Assembly: GCF_016860525.1 (NCBI RefSeq) | Contig: NZ_BNEA01000001.1 | Span: 1,443,501-1,507,500, forward strand | DNA from: Streptomyces rubradiris | GTDB taxonomy: Bacteria; Actinomycetota; Actinomycetes; Streptomycetales; Streptomycetaceae | Direction of reading: 5' to 3' | DNA: 64,000 bases | Part shown: in pieces, positions 39,249 to 47,918 of the stretch | Numbering within the stretch: position 1 is the first letter of the stretch | How the letters are laid out: the number at the start of each line of letters is the position of its first letter | Translations under genes and position numbers: made by a program | Notes under the pieces: model-generated | Told to the model about the DNA's origin: nothing | The model's input: the letters and a program-made list of their open reading frames with translations, nothing else | Database searches by the model: none

Positions 39249-40520
39249 GTGACCATCACCCAGCCCGACCTGAGCGTGTTCGAGACCCTCGAATCCGAGG
39301 TACGCAGCTACTGCCGCGGCTGGCCCACCGTCTTCGACCGGGCCCAGGGCAGCCGGATGTACGACGAGGACGGCCATGCCTACCTGGACTTCTTCGCCGG
39401 CGCCGGATCACTCAACTACGGCCACAACAACCCGGTACTGAAACGGGCGCTGCTCGACTATCTGGACCGGGACGGCGTCACGCACGGCCTGGACATGTCG
39501 ACCACGGCCAAGCGGACCTTCCTGCGTACCTTCCAGGATCTGGTACTGCGCCCGCGGGACCTGCCGTACAAGGTGATGTTCCCGGGGCCGACGGGCACCA
39601 ACGCGGTGGAGTCCGCGCTGAAACTGGCGCGGAAGGTGAAGGGACGCGAGGCGGTCGTGTCGTTCACCAACGCCTTCCACGGCATGTCGCTGGGCTCGCT
39701 CGCGGTCACCGGCAACGCCTTCAAACGGGCCGGCGCCGGCATCCCGCTGGTGCACGGCACGCCGATGCCGTTCGACAACTACTTCGACGGCACGGTCCCG
39801 GACTTCCTGTGGTTCGAGCGGCTGCTCGAGGACCAGGGCTCCGGACTGGACAAGCCCGCCGCCGTGATCGTGGAGACCGTGCAGGGCGAGGGCGGCATCA
39901 ACGTCGCCCGGCCCGAGTGGCTGCGCGCGCTGAAGGAACTGTGCGAGCGGCAGGACATGCTGCTCATCGTCGACGACATCCAGATGGGCTGCGGCCGTAC
40001 CGGCGCCTTCTTCTCCTTCGAGGAGGCCGGCATCACCCCGGACATCGTCACCGTCTCGAAGTCGATCAGCGGCTACGGCCTGCCCATGGCGCTCACGCTG
40101 TTCCGGCCCGAACTGGACGTGTGGGAGCCCGGCGAGCACAACGGCACCTTCCGCGGCAACAACCCCGCCTTCGTCACCGCCACCGCCGCCCTGGAGACGT
40201 ACTGGACCGACGGCTCGGCCATGGAGAAGCAGACCCGCGCCCGCGGTGAGCAGGTCGAGCGGGCGCTGATCGCCATCACCGAGGAGAACCTCGCCGACGT
40301 CAAGGAGTACCGCGGGCGCGGGCTCGTGTGGGGTCTGGAGTTCCACGCGAAGGACCGGGCCGCTCGGGTCGCCCGGCGCGCCTTCGAACTGGGGCTGCTG
40401 ATCGAGACGTCCGGCCCCGAGGGCGAGGTCGTCAAGCTGCTGCCCGCGCTCACCGTGACCCCCGAGGAACTGGACGAGGGCCTGAGCGTCCTCGCCCGCT
40501 CCGTCCGCGAAACCGCATGA
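39249..40520 (+). CDS. ectB: diaminobutyrate-2-oxoglutarate aminotransferase
   Basis: 423 aa from the GTG at 39249 (GAGGAGCG about ten bases upstream). Class III aminotransferase: FFAGAGSLNYGHNNPVL, MFPGPTGTNAVESALKLAR, FTNAFHGMSLGSLAVTGN, LLIVDDIQMGCGRTGAFF and the PLP lysine in TVSKSISGYGLPMAL. It makes diaminobutyrate from aspartate semialdehyde and glutamate, the first committed step. Full length. Confidence 0.95.
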   Translation: MTITQPDLSVFETLESEVRSYCRGWPTVFDRAQGSRMYDEDGHAYLDFFAGAGSLNYGHNNPVLKRALLDYLDRDGVTHGLDMSTTAKRTFLRTFQDLVLRPRDLPYKVMFPGPTGTNAVESALKLARKVKGREAVVSFTNAFHGMSLGSLAVTGNAFKRAGAGIPLVHGTPMPFDNYFDGTVPDFLWFERLLEDQGSGLDKPAAVIVETVQGEGGINVARPEWLRALKELCERQDMLLIVDDIQMGCGRTGAFFSFEEAGITPDIVTVSKSISGYGLPMALTLFRPELDVWEPGEHNGTFRGNNPAFVTATAALETYWTDGSAMEKQTRARGEQVERALIAITEENLADVKEYRGRGLVWGLEFHAKDRAARVARRAFELGLLIETSGPEGEVVKLLPALTVTPEELDEGLSVLARSVRETA

Positions 40521-40612
40521 AGACGGCGTAGAGGCGTGGAGACCGCCTAGAGACGCCTGGAGAACGCCCGCGAACCGCCTGGCAAGGCCGGGCAAGGAGG
40601 AAGAGCAGCACC
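40521..40612 (+). repeat. ectB-ectC spacer with short degenerate repeats
   Basis: 92 bp, unusually long for this operon (other gaps are 13 and 6 bp). It holds degenerate copies of a gagacgcctgga-like 12-16 bp element, and aggcgt near 40531 can pair with acgcct near 40551 to form a hairpin. GGAGGAAGAG near 40597 is the ectC ribosome-binding site. Confidence 0.45.
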
Positions 40613-41017
40613 GTGATCGTCCGATCGTTCAAGGAGATCGAGGGCACCGACCGCCATGTGAAGGCGGCGTCGGGCACCTGGGAGAGCAAGCGGATCGTCC
40701 TCGCGAAGGAGCGGGTCGGCTTCTCCCTGCACGAAACGATTCTGTACGCCGGGACGGAGACGTCGATGTGGTACGCCAACCACATCGAGGCCGTCGTCTG
40801 CACCCGGGGCGAGGCGGAACTCACCGACCACGAGACCGGCAAGACGTACACCATCACGCCCGGCACCATGTACCTCCTCGACGGGCACGAGCGGCACACG
40901 CTGCGCGTCAAGGAGGACTTCCACTGCATCTGCGTGTTCAACCCGCCGGTCACCGGCCGGGAGGACCACGACGAGAACGGCGTCTACCCCCTGCTCACCG
41001 AGCCCGAGGAGGTGTGA
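40613..41017 (+). CDS. ectC: L-ectoine synthase
   Basis: 134 aa cupin from the GTG at 40613. It begins [24 protein letters not shown], with metal/substrate residues in [44 protein letters not shown] and [13 protein letters not shown]. It closes N-gamma-acetyl-diaminobutyrate to ectoine. Followed by ectD after 6 bp. Confidence 0.95.
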   Translation: MIVRSFKEIEGTDRHVKAASGTWESKRIVLAKERVGFSLHETILYAGTETSMWYANHIEAVVCTRGEAELTDHETGKTYTITPGTMYLLDGHERHTLRVKEDFHCICVFNPPVTGREDHDENGVYPLLTEPEEV

Positions 41018-41023
41018 GAACCC

Positions 41024-41917
41024 ATGACCACCGCCACCGTGAAGGACCTCTACCCGACCCGCGGCACCGCCGAGGTGACCGTCCCCCGTCAGGACCCCGT
41101 CGTCTGGGGCGCCCCGGACACCCCGGGCCCGATCGCGACCGCCGACCTCCAGCGTTACGAGCGGGACGGCTTCCTCGCCGTCGACCAGCTGATCACGCCG
41201 GACGAGGTCGAGGTCTACAAGCGTGAGCTGGACCGGCTGGTGTCCGACCCGGACGTGCGCGCCGACGAACGCTCCATCGTGGAGCCGAAGTCGAAGGAGA
41301 TCCGCTCCGTCTTCGAGGTGCACCGGATCAGCGAGGTGTTCGCGAACCTGGTGCGCGACCCGCGCGTGGTGGGCCGCGCCCGCCAGATCCTCGGCTCGGA
41401 CGTGTACGTCCACCAGTCCCGGATCAACGTCAAGCCGGGCTTCGGCGCGAGCGGCTTCTACTGGCACTCGGACTTCGAGACCTGGCACGCCGAGGACGGC
41501 CTGCCGAACATGCGGACGGTGTCCGTCTCGATCGCGCTGACCGAGAACCTCGACACCAACGGCGGCCTGATGATCATGCCGGGTTCGCACCGGACGTTCC
41601 TGGGCTGCGCCGGTGCCACGCCGAAGGACAACTACAAGAAGTCCCTCCAGATGCAGGACGCGGGCACCCCGTCCGACGAGGCGCTGACCGCCCTGGCGAG
41701 CGAGCACGGCATCCGCCTGTTCACCGGCAGGGCCGGCTCGGCGACCTGGTTCGACTGCAACTGCATGCACGGCTCGGGCGACAACATCACGCCGTACCCG
41801 CGCAGCAACGTGTTCATCGTCTTCAACAGCGTGGAGAACACGGCGGTGGAACCGTTCGCGGCACCGGTGCGCCGGCCGGAGTTCATCGGGGCGCGTGACT
41901 TCACGCCGGTGCGGTGA
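41024..41917 (+). CDS. ectD: ectoine 5-hydroxylase
   Basis: 297 aa Fe(II)/2-oxoglutarate dioxygenase. The signature FYWHSDFETWHAEDG holds the HxD ligands; the distal His is in WFDCNCMHGSGDN; the ectoine-binding GLMIMPGSHRTFLGC stretch is present. It converts ectoine to 5-hydroxyectoine, adding heat-stress protection. GAGGTGTGAG precedes the ATG. Its presence completes a four-gene ect operon. Confidence 0.95.
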   Translation: MTTATVKDLYPTRGTAEVTVPRQDPVVWGAPDTPGPIATADLQRYERDGFLAVDQLITPDEVEVYKRELDRLVSDPDVRADERSIVEPKSKEIRSVFEVHRISEVFANLVRDPRVVGRARQILGSDVYVHQSRINVKPGFGASGFYWHSDFETWHAEDGLPNMRTVSVSIALTENLDTNGGLMIMPGSHRTFLGCAGATPKDNYKKSLQMQDAGTPSDEALTALASEHGIRLFTGRAGSATWFDCNCMHGSGDNITPYPRSNVFIVFNSVENTAVEPFAAPVRRPEFIGARDFTPVR

Positions 41918-41980
41918 GCCCGGACCCCGGGTGACCTCGTAAACCGGCTCGTCGATCAAGCCGTCGACGCCCGGATCAGC

Positions 41981-42020
41981 GGTCGGACCCGCGCCCTCTT
42001 CGGGGGTGGCGGGTCCGACC
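41981..42020. terminator. strong hairpin after ectD
   Basis: 11-bp perfect stem (41981-41991 with 42010-42020) around an 18-nt loop that may pair further. It lies between convergent ectD and the alkene reductase gene, with no U-tract, and could stop transcripts from both sides. The remaining 41918-42147 holds no gene. Confidence 0.6.
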
Positions 42021-42147
42021 GCGTCCGGCTGTCACCACACCTACGGCGGCGACGCAGCGCGCTCTGAGGAAGAACTCGCGGACGGCCTGGCCGGCTACCG
42101 CTGAGACACACCGTCTCGTCCGCTGCGCCGGGTCCGTCCGCCAGGGG

Positions 42148-43209
42148 TCACAGCGTCGGGTAGTCCGTGTAGCCCTCGGCTCCGCCGCCGTAGAAGGTCG
42201 CCGGGTCCGCCGGGTTGAACGGACCGCCGGTGCGGAGGCGGGCCGGGAGGTCGGGGTTGGCGAGGAACAGCCGGCCGAAGGCGATCAGGTCGGCCGAGCC
42301 GTCCTCGATCAGGGCGAGGGCGTCCGGTCCGGTGGGGTCCTCGGTCGCCGGGTTGAGGACGAAGGCCCCGCTGAAGCGCTTGCGCAGCACGGGCGTCAGG
42401 GCGCGGAAGTCCGCGCTCTCCATCACGTGCAGGTAGGCGAGGCCCAGCGGCTCCAGCGCGTCGAGCAGCGCGGTGTACTCCGGTTCCGGCTCGGGCTCCT
42501 CGATGTCGTTGAGGGGGTTTCCCGGGGAGATCCGCAGGGCGGTGCGGTGGGGACCGATCGCCTCGGCGACGGCCCGGACGGCCGCCACGGCGAAGCGGAC
42601 GCGGCCCGGCACGGAGCCGCCCCAGCCGTCGGTGCGCCGGTTGCTGCCGGGCGCCAGGAACTGATGGATGAGATAGCCGTTGGCGCCGTGGAGTTCGACA
42701 CCGTCGAACCCGGCCTCGACGGCGCCCCGGGCCGCCGCGGCGAAGTCGGCGAGGGTGGCGTGGATCTCCGCCTCGGACAGTTCCCGGGGCGTGACGAAGT
42801 CCTTGGGCCCCTGGTGGGTGTAGACCTGGCCGCGCGCCGCCACCGCCGAGGGGGCGACGTTGACCAGTCCCCCGGGCAGCAGGTCGGGGTGGCCGACGCG
42901 GCCGGTGTGCATGAGCTGGGCGAAGATCCGGCCCCCGGCGGCGTGCACGGCGTCGGTCACGGTACGCCAGGCGGTGATCTGCCCGGCGGTGTGCAGGCCG
43001 GGGGTGTCGGGGTAGCCCTGGCCGACGGCCGAGGGCTGGATGCCCTCGGTGACGATCAGGCCGGCCGAGGCGCGCTGGGCGTAGTACTCGGCGGTCAGGG
43101 CGGTGGGCAGTCCGCCGGCTGCGGCCCGGCTGCGGGTCATCGGCGCCATGGCGATGCGGTTGGGCAGCCGCAGGCCCGGGAGGTCCACGGGGTCGAAGGC
43201 GGTGGTCAT
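42148..43209 (-). CDS. Old Yellow Enzyme family alkene reductase (NemA-like)
   Basis: 353 aa FMN enzyme. RIAMAPMTRSRAAAGGLPT is the classical OYE start; AQLMHTGRVGHPD, VELHGANGYLIHQFLAPGSNRRTDGWGGS and DLIAFGRLFLANPDLPARL are conserved FMN and active-site segments. It reduces activated C=C bonds or nitro compounds with NAD(P)H. ATG at 43209 is chosen; the upstream in-frame extension overlaps the operator region. Divergent from a MarR gene with two shared palindromes, so repression relieved by electrophiles is likely. Confidence 0.9.
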   Translation of the reverse strand: MTTAFDPVDLPGLRLPNRIAMAPMTRSRAAAGGLPTALTAEYYAQRASAGLIVTEGIQPSAVGQGYPDTPGLHTAGQITAWRTVTDAVHAAGGRIFAQLMHTGRVGHPDLLPGGLVNVAPSAVAARGQVYTHQGPKDFVTPRELSEAEIHATLADFAAAARGAVEAGFDGVELHGANGYLIHQFLAPGSNRRTDGWGGSVPGRVRFAVAAVRAVAEAIGPHRTALRISPGNPLNDIEEPEPEPEYTALLDALEPLGLAYLHVMESADFRALTPVLRKRFSGAFVLNPATEDPTGPDALALIEDGSADLIAFGRLFLANPDLPARLRTGGPFNPADPATFYGGGAEGYTDYPTL

Positions 43210-43231
43210 GGTAAACCCCCAAGAAGAGTTA

Positions 43232-43245
43232 GTTGGCCGACCAAG
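43232..43245. promoter_or_regulatory. MarR-type operator, proximal to the alkene reductase
   Basis: gttggccgaccaag, an imperfect copy (12 of 14) of the perfect palindrome at 43276, centred 30 bp before the alkene reductase start. It probably overlaps that gene's promoter. Confidence 0.6.
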
Positions 43246-43275
43246 TAGATCGGCACGGACCACCTTAACGCATTC

Positions 43276-43289
43276 CTTGGTCGACCAAG
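43276..43289. promoter_or_regulatory. MarR-type operator, perfect palindrome
   Basis: cttggtcgaccaag is a perfect 14-bp palindrome. It lies 44 bp downstream of the related copy (43232) in the gap between the divergent alkene reductase and MarR genes. Two spaced copies at such a junction are the usual layout for an autoregulated MarR repressor. Confidence 0.7.
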
Positions 43290-43354
43290 CAAATGTCGGT
43301 GAGTAGGCTTCGGGACCGTACGGACGGGATCTACGAACAGCGCGGGAGCCACCC

Positions 43355-43918
43355 ATGGACGCCAGCAGCGAACCGGCGACGGCGGACGCCGCCCGGCACT
43401 CCCACGCCGAGCTGCCCGCCGCCGCCCGGGGCGGACCGGTCGGGCACGCGCTGAGCCGGGTGGCCCGGCTGCACCGCACGGCCGCCGCCGGACTGCTGCG
43501 CGGGCTCGGCCTCTACCCGGGCCAGGAACTGGTGATGATGCACCTGTGGGAGCGCGGCCCGGCCCGGCAGTCGGAGCTGATCCGGCTGCTCGGACTGGAC
43601 CCGTCCACGGTGACGAAGATGCTCCAGCGGCTGGAGCAGGCCGGCCACGTGCGGCGGCTGCCGGACCCGGCGGACCGGCGCGCGGTGCTCGTGGAGGCCA
43701 CGGAGTCCGGGGCACGGCTGCTGGACGAGGTGGCGCGGCTGTGGAGCGCGCTGGAGGAGGAGAGCTTCGCCGGGCTGACGCCCGCCGAGCGCGAGCAACT
43801 GCTGGGGCTGCTCGGTCGGGTCGAGGCCAATCTGTGCGCGTCGGCCGCGCGGGAGGACCGGGACGGTCAGGCGGTCAGCGCGGCCAGCAGGCGGTCCACG
43901 TCCTCGGGCGTGTTGTAG
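43355..43918 (+). CDS. MarR family transcriptional regulator
   Basis: 187 aa. Winged helix in the middle: LGLYPGQELVMMHLWERGP, QSELIRLLGLDPSTVTKMLQRLEQAGHVRR (recognition helix) and DPADRRAVLVEATESG (wing). Probable repressor of the divergent alkene reductase and of itself through the palindromes at 43232 and 43276. The last 17 codons overlap the end of the convergent aminotransferase gene by 52 bp; that tail (SRRSTSSG) is probably not structured. Confidence 0.88.
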   Translation: MDASSEPATADAARHSHAELPAAARGGPVGHALSRVARLHRTAAAGLLRGLGLYPGQELVMMHLWERGPARQSELIRLLGLDPSTVTKMLQRLEQAGHVRRLPDPADRRAVLVEATESGARLLDEVARLWSALEEESFAGLTPAEREQLLGLLGRVEANLCASAAREDRDGQAVSAASRRSTSSGVL

Positions 43919-44928
43919 AGGTGGAAGGCCGCGCGCAGGTTGCCCGCGCGGTCGGAGACCTCGATGCCCGCCTCGCTCAACTCCGGCTGCCGGGCGCCCA
44001 GTCCGGGCACCGAGACGATCGCCGAGCCGGGGGCCGGCACCGGCTCGTGGCCGAGCGCGGCGAGCCCCGTACGGAACCGGTCGGCGAGCGCGGTGTCGTG
44101 GGCGTGGATCGCCGGCACGCCCAGTTCCTCGACGAGTTCGAGGGACCGGCGCAGTCCGGCGAAGGTGAACAGGGCGTGGGTGAGGTCGAACCGCCGGGCC
44201 GAACGGGCGAGTTCGGCCACCGGGCCGTAGCAGCTGTCCCACGGGTGCTCGGCCGCGACCCAGCCCGCGAGCAGCGGGGTGAGTCCGCCGAAGTCCTCGG
44301 GCACGGTGAGGAAGGCGGCGCCGTGCGGGCCCAGCAGCCACTTGAAGGCGACGCACGCGGTGAAGTCGTAGGCGTCCGCGTCGAAGGGCAGCCAGCCGGC
44401 GGCCTGCGAGAAGTCGACGTAGGTGCGGGCGCCGTGGGCGCGGGCGGCCTCGCGCAGGGCGGGCAGGTCGGCGAGCCGGCCGTCGGCGGACTGCGCGGCG
44501 CTGACCGCGACGAGCGCGGTGCCCGGCCGGACGGACTCGGCGATCCGCTCCAGCGGGACCGTGCGGACCTTGAGGTCGCCGCGGACGTGGAACGGGTTGA
44601 GCACGGAGGTGAAGTCGTCCTCGGCGGTGAGGACTTCGGCGCCCGCGGGCAGCGCGGCGGCGATCACCCCGGTGTGCGCGGCGACCGAGGCGCCGGCCGC
44701 GACCCGGGTGGCCGGGACGCCGGCGAGCCGGGCGAACGCGGCCCGGCTCGCCTCCACGTCCTCGTACAGCCGGGTCAGCGGCCGGCCCTCGGCGCGCAGC
44801 AGCGCCGCCTCGTTCAGGGCGGCGACGGTACGGGCCGGCAACAGGCCGTTGCTCGCGGTGTTGAGGTAGGTGCTCCGGGGCCGGAACTCGGCGCGGACGA
44901 GGCGGTCGAAGGTCTCCGTGGTCTGCAT
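43867..44928 (-). CDS. aminotransferase class V-fold PLP-dependent enzyme
   Basis: 353 aa from the ATG at 44928; an ATG at 44964 would add 12 residues. STYLNTASNGLLPARTVAAL, GVIAAALPAGAEVLTAEDDFTS, TYVDFSQAAGWLPFD and the PLP lysine in FTACVAFKWLLGPHGAAFL fit the cysteine desulfurase/kynureninase-like branch, though no substrate can be named. There is no Cys in the flexible active-site loop that would mark a desulfurase. Convergent overlap of 52 bp with the MarR gene. Confidence 0.85.
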   Translation of the reverse strand: MQTTETFDRLVRAEFRPRSTYLNTASNGLLPARTVAALNEAALLRAEGRPLTRLYEDVEASRAAFARLAGVPATRVAAGASVAAHTGVIAAALPAGAEVLTAEDDFTSVLNPFHVRGDLKVRTVPLERIAESVRPGTALVAVSAAQSADGRLADLPALREAARAHGARTYVDFSQAAGWLPFDADAYDFTACVAFKWLLGPHGAAFLTVPEDFGGLTPLLAGWVAAEHPWDSCYGPVAELARSARRFDLTHALFTFAGLRRSLELVEELGVPAIHAHDTALADRFRTGLAALGHEPVPAPGSAIVSVPGLGARQPELSEAGIEVSDRAGNLRAAFHLYNTPEDVDRLLAALTA

Positions 44929-45046
44929 GGGACCACTCTGCGGCCCGCGGAACTCCCCGTCCATTGCGGATTTTTACGTGGTAACGCGTAGCAGTGCTTA
45001 TAGCACGCCCGTGACCTGCGGTTTCGGGTCCTGCGGCCTGCCGTCT

Positions 45047-45766
45047 TCAGCCCTGCTGCGGGACCGCGCAGCCGTCCGGGCCGCAAGCGTCGCTGTCACC
45101 CCGGCCGACCAGCCGCAGCGGGGAGCGCTCGCCCCATGCCTGGGTCAGCGCCTGGGTGAAGACCTCGGCGGGCTGGGCGCCGGAGACGCCGTACTTGCGG
45201 TCGAGGACGAAGAACGGCACGCCGGTCGCGCCGAGCTGGGCGGCCTCGCGCTCGTCGGCGCGTACCTCGTCGGCGTAGGCGTCCGGGTCGGCGAGCACCG
45301 CGCGGGCGGCCCCGGCGTCCAGTCCGGCCTCGGCGGCCAGCTCCACCAGGCGCTCGTCGCCCTCGGCGAAGACGGACCGCTCCTCGGCGAAGTTGGCCCG
45401 GTAGAGGATCTGGATCAGCGCGTCCTGCCGGCCGTGCTCCTTGGCGAAGTGCAGCAGGCGGTGCATGTCGAAGGTGTTGCCGTGGTCGCGGTCCCGGGTG
45501 CGGTAGTCCAGGCCCTCGGCGGCGGCCTGGGCGCCCAGGTTGTCCTCGCCGGCCTGGGCCTGGGCCTCGCTCATGCCGTATTTCCTGGTCAGCATGGTGA
45601 TCACCGGCTGCACGTCGCCCTTGGCACGGCCCGGGTCCAGCTCGAAGGAGCGGTGCACCACCTCCACCTCGTCGCGGTGCGGGAAGGCAGCCAGCGCCTT
45701 CTCGAAGCGGGCCTTGCCCACGTAGCACCAAGGGCAGGCGATGTCGCTCCAGATCTCGACGCGCAT
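45047..45766 (-). CDS. FrnE/DsbA family thioredoxin-fold oxidoreductase
   Basis: 239 aa without signal peptide. The active site CPWC lies in IWSDIACPWCYVGKARFE; the cis-Pro region is in GATGVPFFVLDRKYGVSGAQPAEVF. A helical insertion separates the halves, as in FrnE and DsbA_oxidoreductase proteins. A C-terminal DACGPDGCA adds two further cysteines, also seen in the family. Cytoplasmic disulfide exchange or isomerase role; FrnE homologues assist polyketide pathways, but none is nearby. GGAAG precedes the ATG closely. Confidence 0.86.
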   Translation of the reverse strand: MRVEIWSDIACPWCYVGKARFEKALAAFPHRDEVEVVHRSFELDPGRAKGDVQPVITMLTRKYGMSEAQAQAGEDNLGAQAAAEGLDYRTRDRDHGNTFDMHRLLHFAKEHGRQDALIQILYRANFAEERSVFAEGDERLVELAAEAGLDAGAARAVLADPDAYADEVRADEREAAQLGATGVPFFVLDRKYGVSGAQPAEVFTQALTQAWGERSPLRLVGRGDSDACGPDGCAVPQQG

Positions 45767-45895
45767 GTCTTCCGGCTCTCTCTCCAGGTCGTACGGCCGT
45801 GGGGGATCTCCCCGGGCCGGGTATGTGAACATTCAAGCAGGACCGGATATTCCCCTGTGCCCGCACTGTCAGAGACGTCAGGCACACTGCGCCGT

Positions 45896-46555
45896 ATGAA
45901 CCCGGTGACCGCACACGACTACGCCTGGATCCGCACCTCGCCGCTCTTCCGCCACATGGTGGAGAGCGGATACACCCTGACATCGATACGGGGAAGGAGC
46001 CCGCGGGAGGTACTGCGTGCGATGGAGGCGGAACCGCGCGGCACCGGTGAGGGCACGGCCGGGCTGATCGAGGCGGAAGATGCGCACCGTGCCGACGTGG
46101 ATGACGACTACTGGGACGATTCCTACGTCGCGGGCGCCTTCACGGTCCCGGGCAAGGACGGCGACTGGACAGTTGTCCTCGGCTTTGACGGCGGCCTTGG
46201 GGTGCCGTGCGCGGAGGCGCTGTCGGAGGGCGGCCAGGTCGTGGCGCACTCGAGCAACGGCGGCAAGCCCATCCACCTCTTCCACTGGTTCGAGGACGGT
46301 GAGCTCCGTACGACGTTCGAGGCCCCCTCGGCGCGCGACGGCAGCAGCCCCGACGAACTGGTGCCGTTGTTGCGGGAAGTCGGTTTCCCGCTGACTCCCG
46401 GGGGAGAGCACGACGAGAGCGCCCCGGTCGTCGACGGGAAGGCGGCGGTTCTCGCTCTGGCCGAGAGACTCACCGGCGTACGTGTCACCGAATCCCTGCT
46501 CCAGGACGTCACGTACGAACTGGGACTTGTGCCCGAACAGCCCGCCGAGGAGTAG
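45896..46555 (+). CDS. DUF6461 domain-containing protein
   Basis: 219 aa acidic protein. FDGGLGVPCAEALSEGGQVVAHSS and HLFHWFEDGELRTTFE are typical of DUF6461, and the C-terminal half ends PSLLQD-like TESLLQDVTYELGLVPEQ. The function is unknown; many related actinobacterial proteins lie near immunity or toxin-type loci. The frame remains open for 46 codons beyond its TAG (see the next entry), which is unusual. Transcribed divergently from the FrnE-like gene. Confidence 0.75.
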   Translation: MNPVTAHDYAWIRTSPLFRHMVESGYTLTSIRGRSPREVLRAMEAEPRGTGEGTAGLIEAEDAHRADVDDDYWDDSYVAGAFTVPGKDGDWTVVLGFDGGLGVPCAEALSEGGQVVAHSSNGGKPIHLFHWFEDGELRTTFEAPSARDGSSPDELVPLLREVGFPLTPGGEHDESAPVVDGKAAVLALAERLTGVRVTESLLQDVTYELGLVPEQPAEE

Positions 46556-46696
46556 ACCGGCCTGGTCGTCGACATCACCGATGCCCACGGAGAGCGTCTG
46601 CACAAGGAATGGACCTACGAGGAGATCGCGGCGGCCTCCGACCGTGCACGGGCGGAGACCGACGCGCCGGTGACCACCACCCGGCATCCGTTGTGA
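46556..46696 (+). other. 46-codon in-frame open stretch after the DUF6461 stop
   Basis: The same frame continues past TAG to a TGA at 46694-46696 with coding-like codon use and a protein-like sequence (LVVDITDAHGERLHKEWTYE...). No start codon with a ribosome-binding site is visible. It could be a lost C-terminal part of the DUF6461 gene, a remnant of another gene, or chance. The remaining 46697-46870 shows nothing I can support. Confidence 0.4.
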
Positions 46697-46870
46697 CGCA
46701 CCGCCCTGCGGGCAGCTCAGGGGCTGGGGAGCCGGTGCGGGGTGACACCGGGCCTTGGGAACTGCGCCTTGCCGACCGGTCCACGGGCAAGGCGACGTTG
46801 GAGCGGTACAGCAGCCCGCCGGACCGAGACCCACTGTCTCCGACTTCCGCGCGACAGATGGTCCGGCGGG

Positions 46871-47848
46871 TCAGGCCGCCGCGGGCGTGCCGGCCGCGGC
46901 CGCGGTGCCGTGCCTGCTGAACTGGGCCCGGTACGCGCTCGGGGTGAGGCCGGTGCGGCGGACCAGGTGGGCGCGCAGGGAGTCGGCGGTGCCCAGGCCG
47001 CAGGCGGCGGCCACCTGGTCCATGGGCAGCCGGGTGGTCTCCAGCAGTTCCTTGGCCCGCTCGATGCGCTGGTGCAGCAGCCACTGCAACGGGCTGACCC
47101 CGCTCTCGGCCTGGAACCGGCGGGTGAGGGTGCGCACCGAGACACCGGCGTGCCGGGCCAGGTCGGTCAGGGTGAGCGGCTTGTCCAGGTTGCGCATCGC
47201 CCAGCCGCGGGTGTCGGCGCAGGCGGTGCCGCGCTCGGGCGGCAGCGGGGTCTGGGTGAACTGGGTCTGCCCGCCGGGCCGGACCGGGGCGACCAGGGCG
47301 AGGCGGGCGACCTCGTTGGCGATGGCGGCGCCGTAGTCGGTGCGGACGATGTGCAGGCACAGGTCGATCCCGGCCGCGTAGCCGGAGGCGGTCAGGAACG
47401 GGCCGTCCTGGACGAACAGGACGTCGCCCTGGAGGTCGATGTCGGGGTGGCGGCGGCGCAGCTCCCCGGCCTGCGCCCAGTAGGTGGTGGCCTTGCGGCC
47501 CTTGAGCAGGCCCGCCTCGGCGAGCGAGAAGGCGCCGGAGCAGATGGAGGCGATGCGCTTGCCCGCCGCCGCGGCCTCGCGCAGCGCCTCGACCACCCGG
47601 GGATCCGGCGACAGGGGTCGCCCGGTGCCCGCGACGATCACGGTGTGCGCCTCGCGCAGCGCCTCCAGGCCGTGGGGCACGTACAGGTCCAGCGTGCCGG
47701 TGGTGGGCATGGGGCCGGGCTCGGGCGCGCAGATCACGACCTCGTAGCCCGGCTCGCCGTCGACCCGCACCTTGTCGAAGAGCAGCTCGGGGATGGCGAG
47801 GTTGAACATCGACACGGGCGGGGACGCGACGACGGCGACACGCAGCAT
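46871..47848 (-). CDS. GlxA/FtrA-type transcriptional regulator (DJ-1/PfpI + AraC HTH)
   Basis: 325 aa from the ATG at 47848 (GGAGG eight bases upstream). The N-terminal DJ-1/PfpI domain has RIASICSGAFSLAEAGLLKGRKATTYW with the elbow Cys; the C-terminal 100 residues are an AraC double HTH (LTDLARHAGVSVRTLTRRF and LPMDQVAAACGLGTADSLRAHLVRR). It probably senses a small ligand and controls the divergent MFS gene 70 bp away. Confidence 0.9.
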   Translation of the reverse strand: MLRVAVVASPPVSMFNLAIPELLFDKVRVDGEPGYEVVICAPEPGPMPTTGTLDLYVPHGLEALREAHTVIVAGTGRPLSPDPRVVEALREAAAAGKRIASICSGAFSLAEAGLLKGRKATTYWAQAGELRRRHPDIDLQGDVLFVQDGPFLTASGYAAGIDLCLHIVRTDYGAAIANEVARLALVAPVRPGGQTQFTQTPLPPERGTACADTRGWAMRNLDKPLTLTDLARHAGVSVRTLTRRFQAESGVSPLQWLLHQRIERAKELLETTRLPMDQVAAACGLGTADSLRAHLVRRTGLTPSAYRAQFSRHGTAAAAGTPAAA

Positions 47849-47918
47849 GGCCAGAACCTCCGGATGCATGGCATTCAGGCCACTACTGTACGGCGGAAAA
47901 GATCAGCACCATGGCCGT

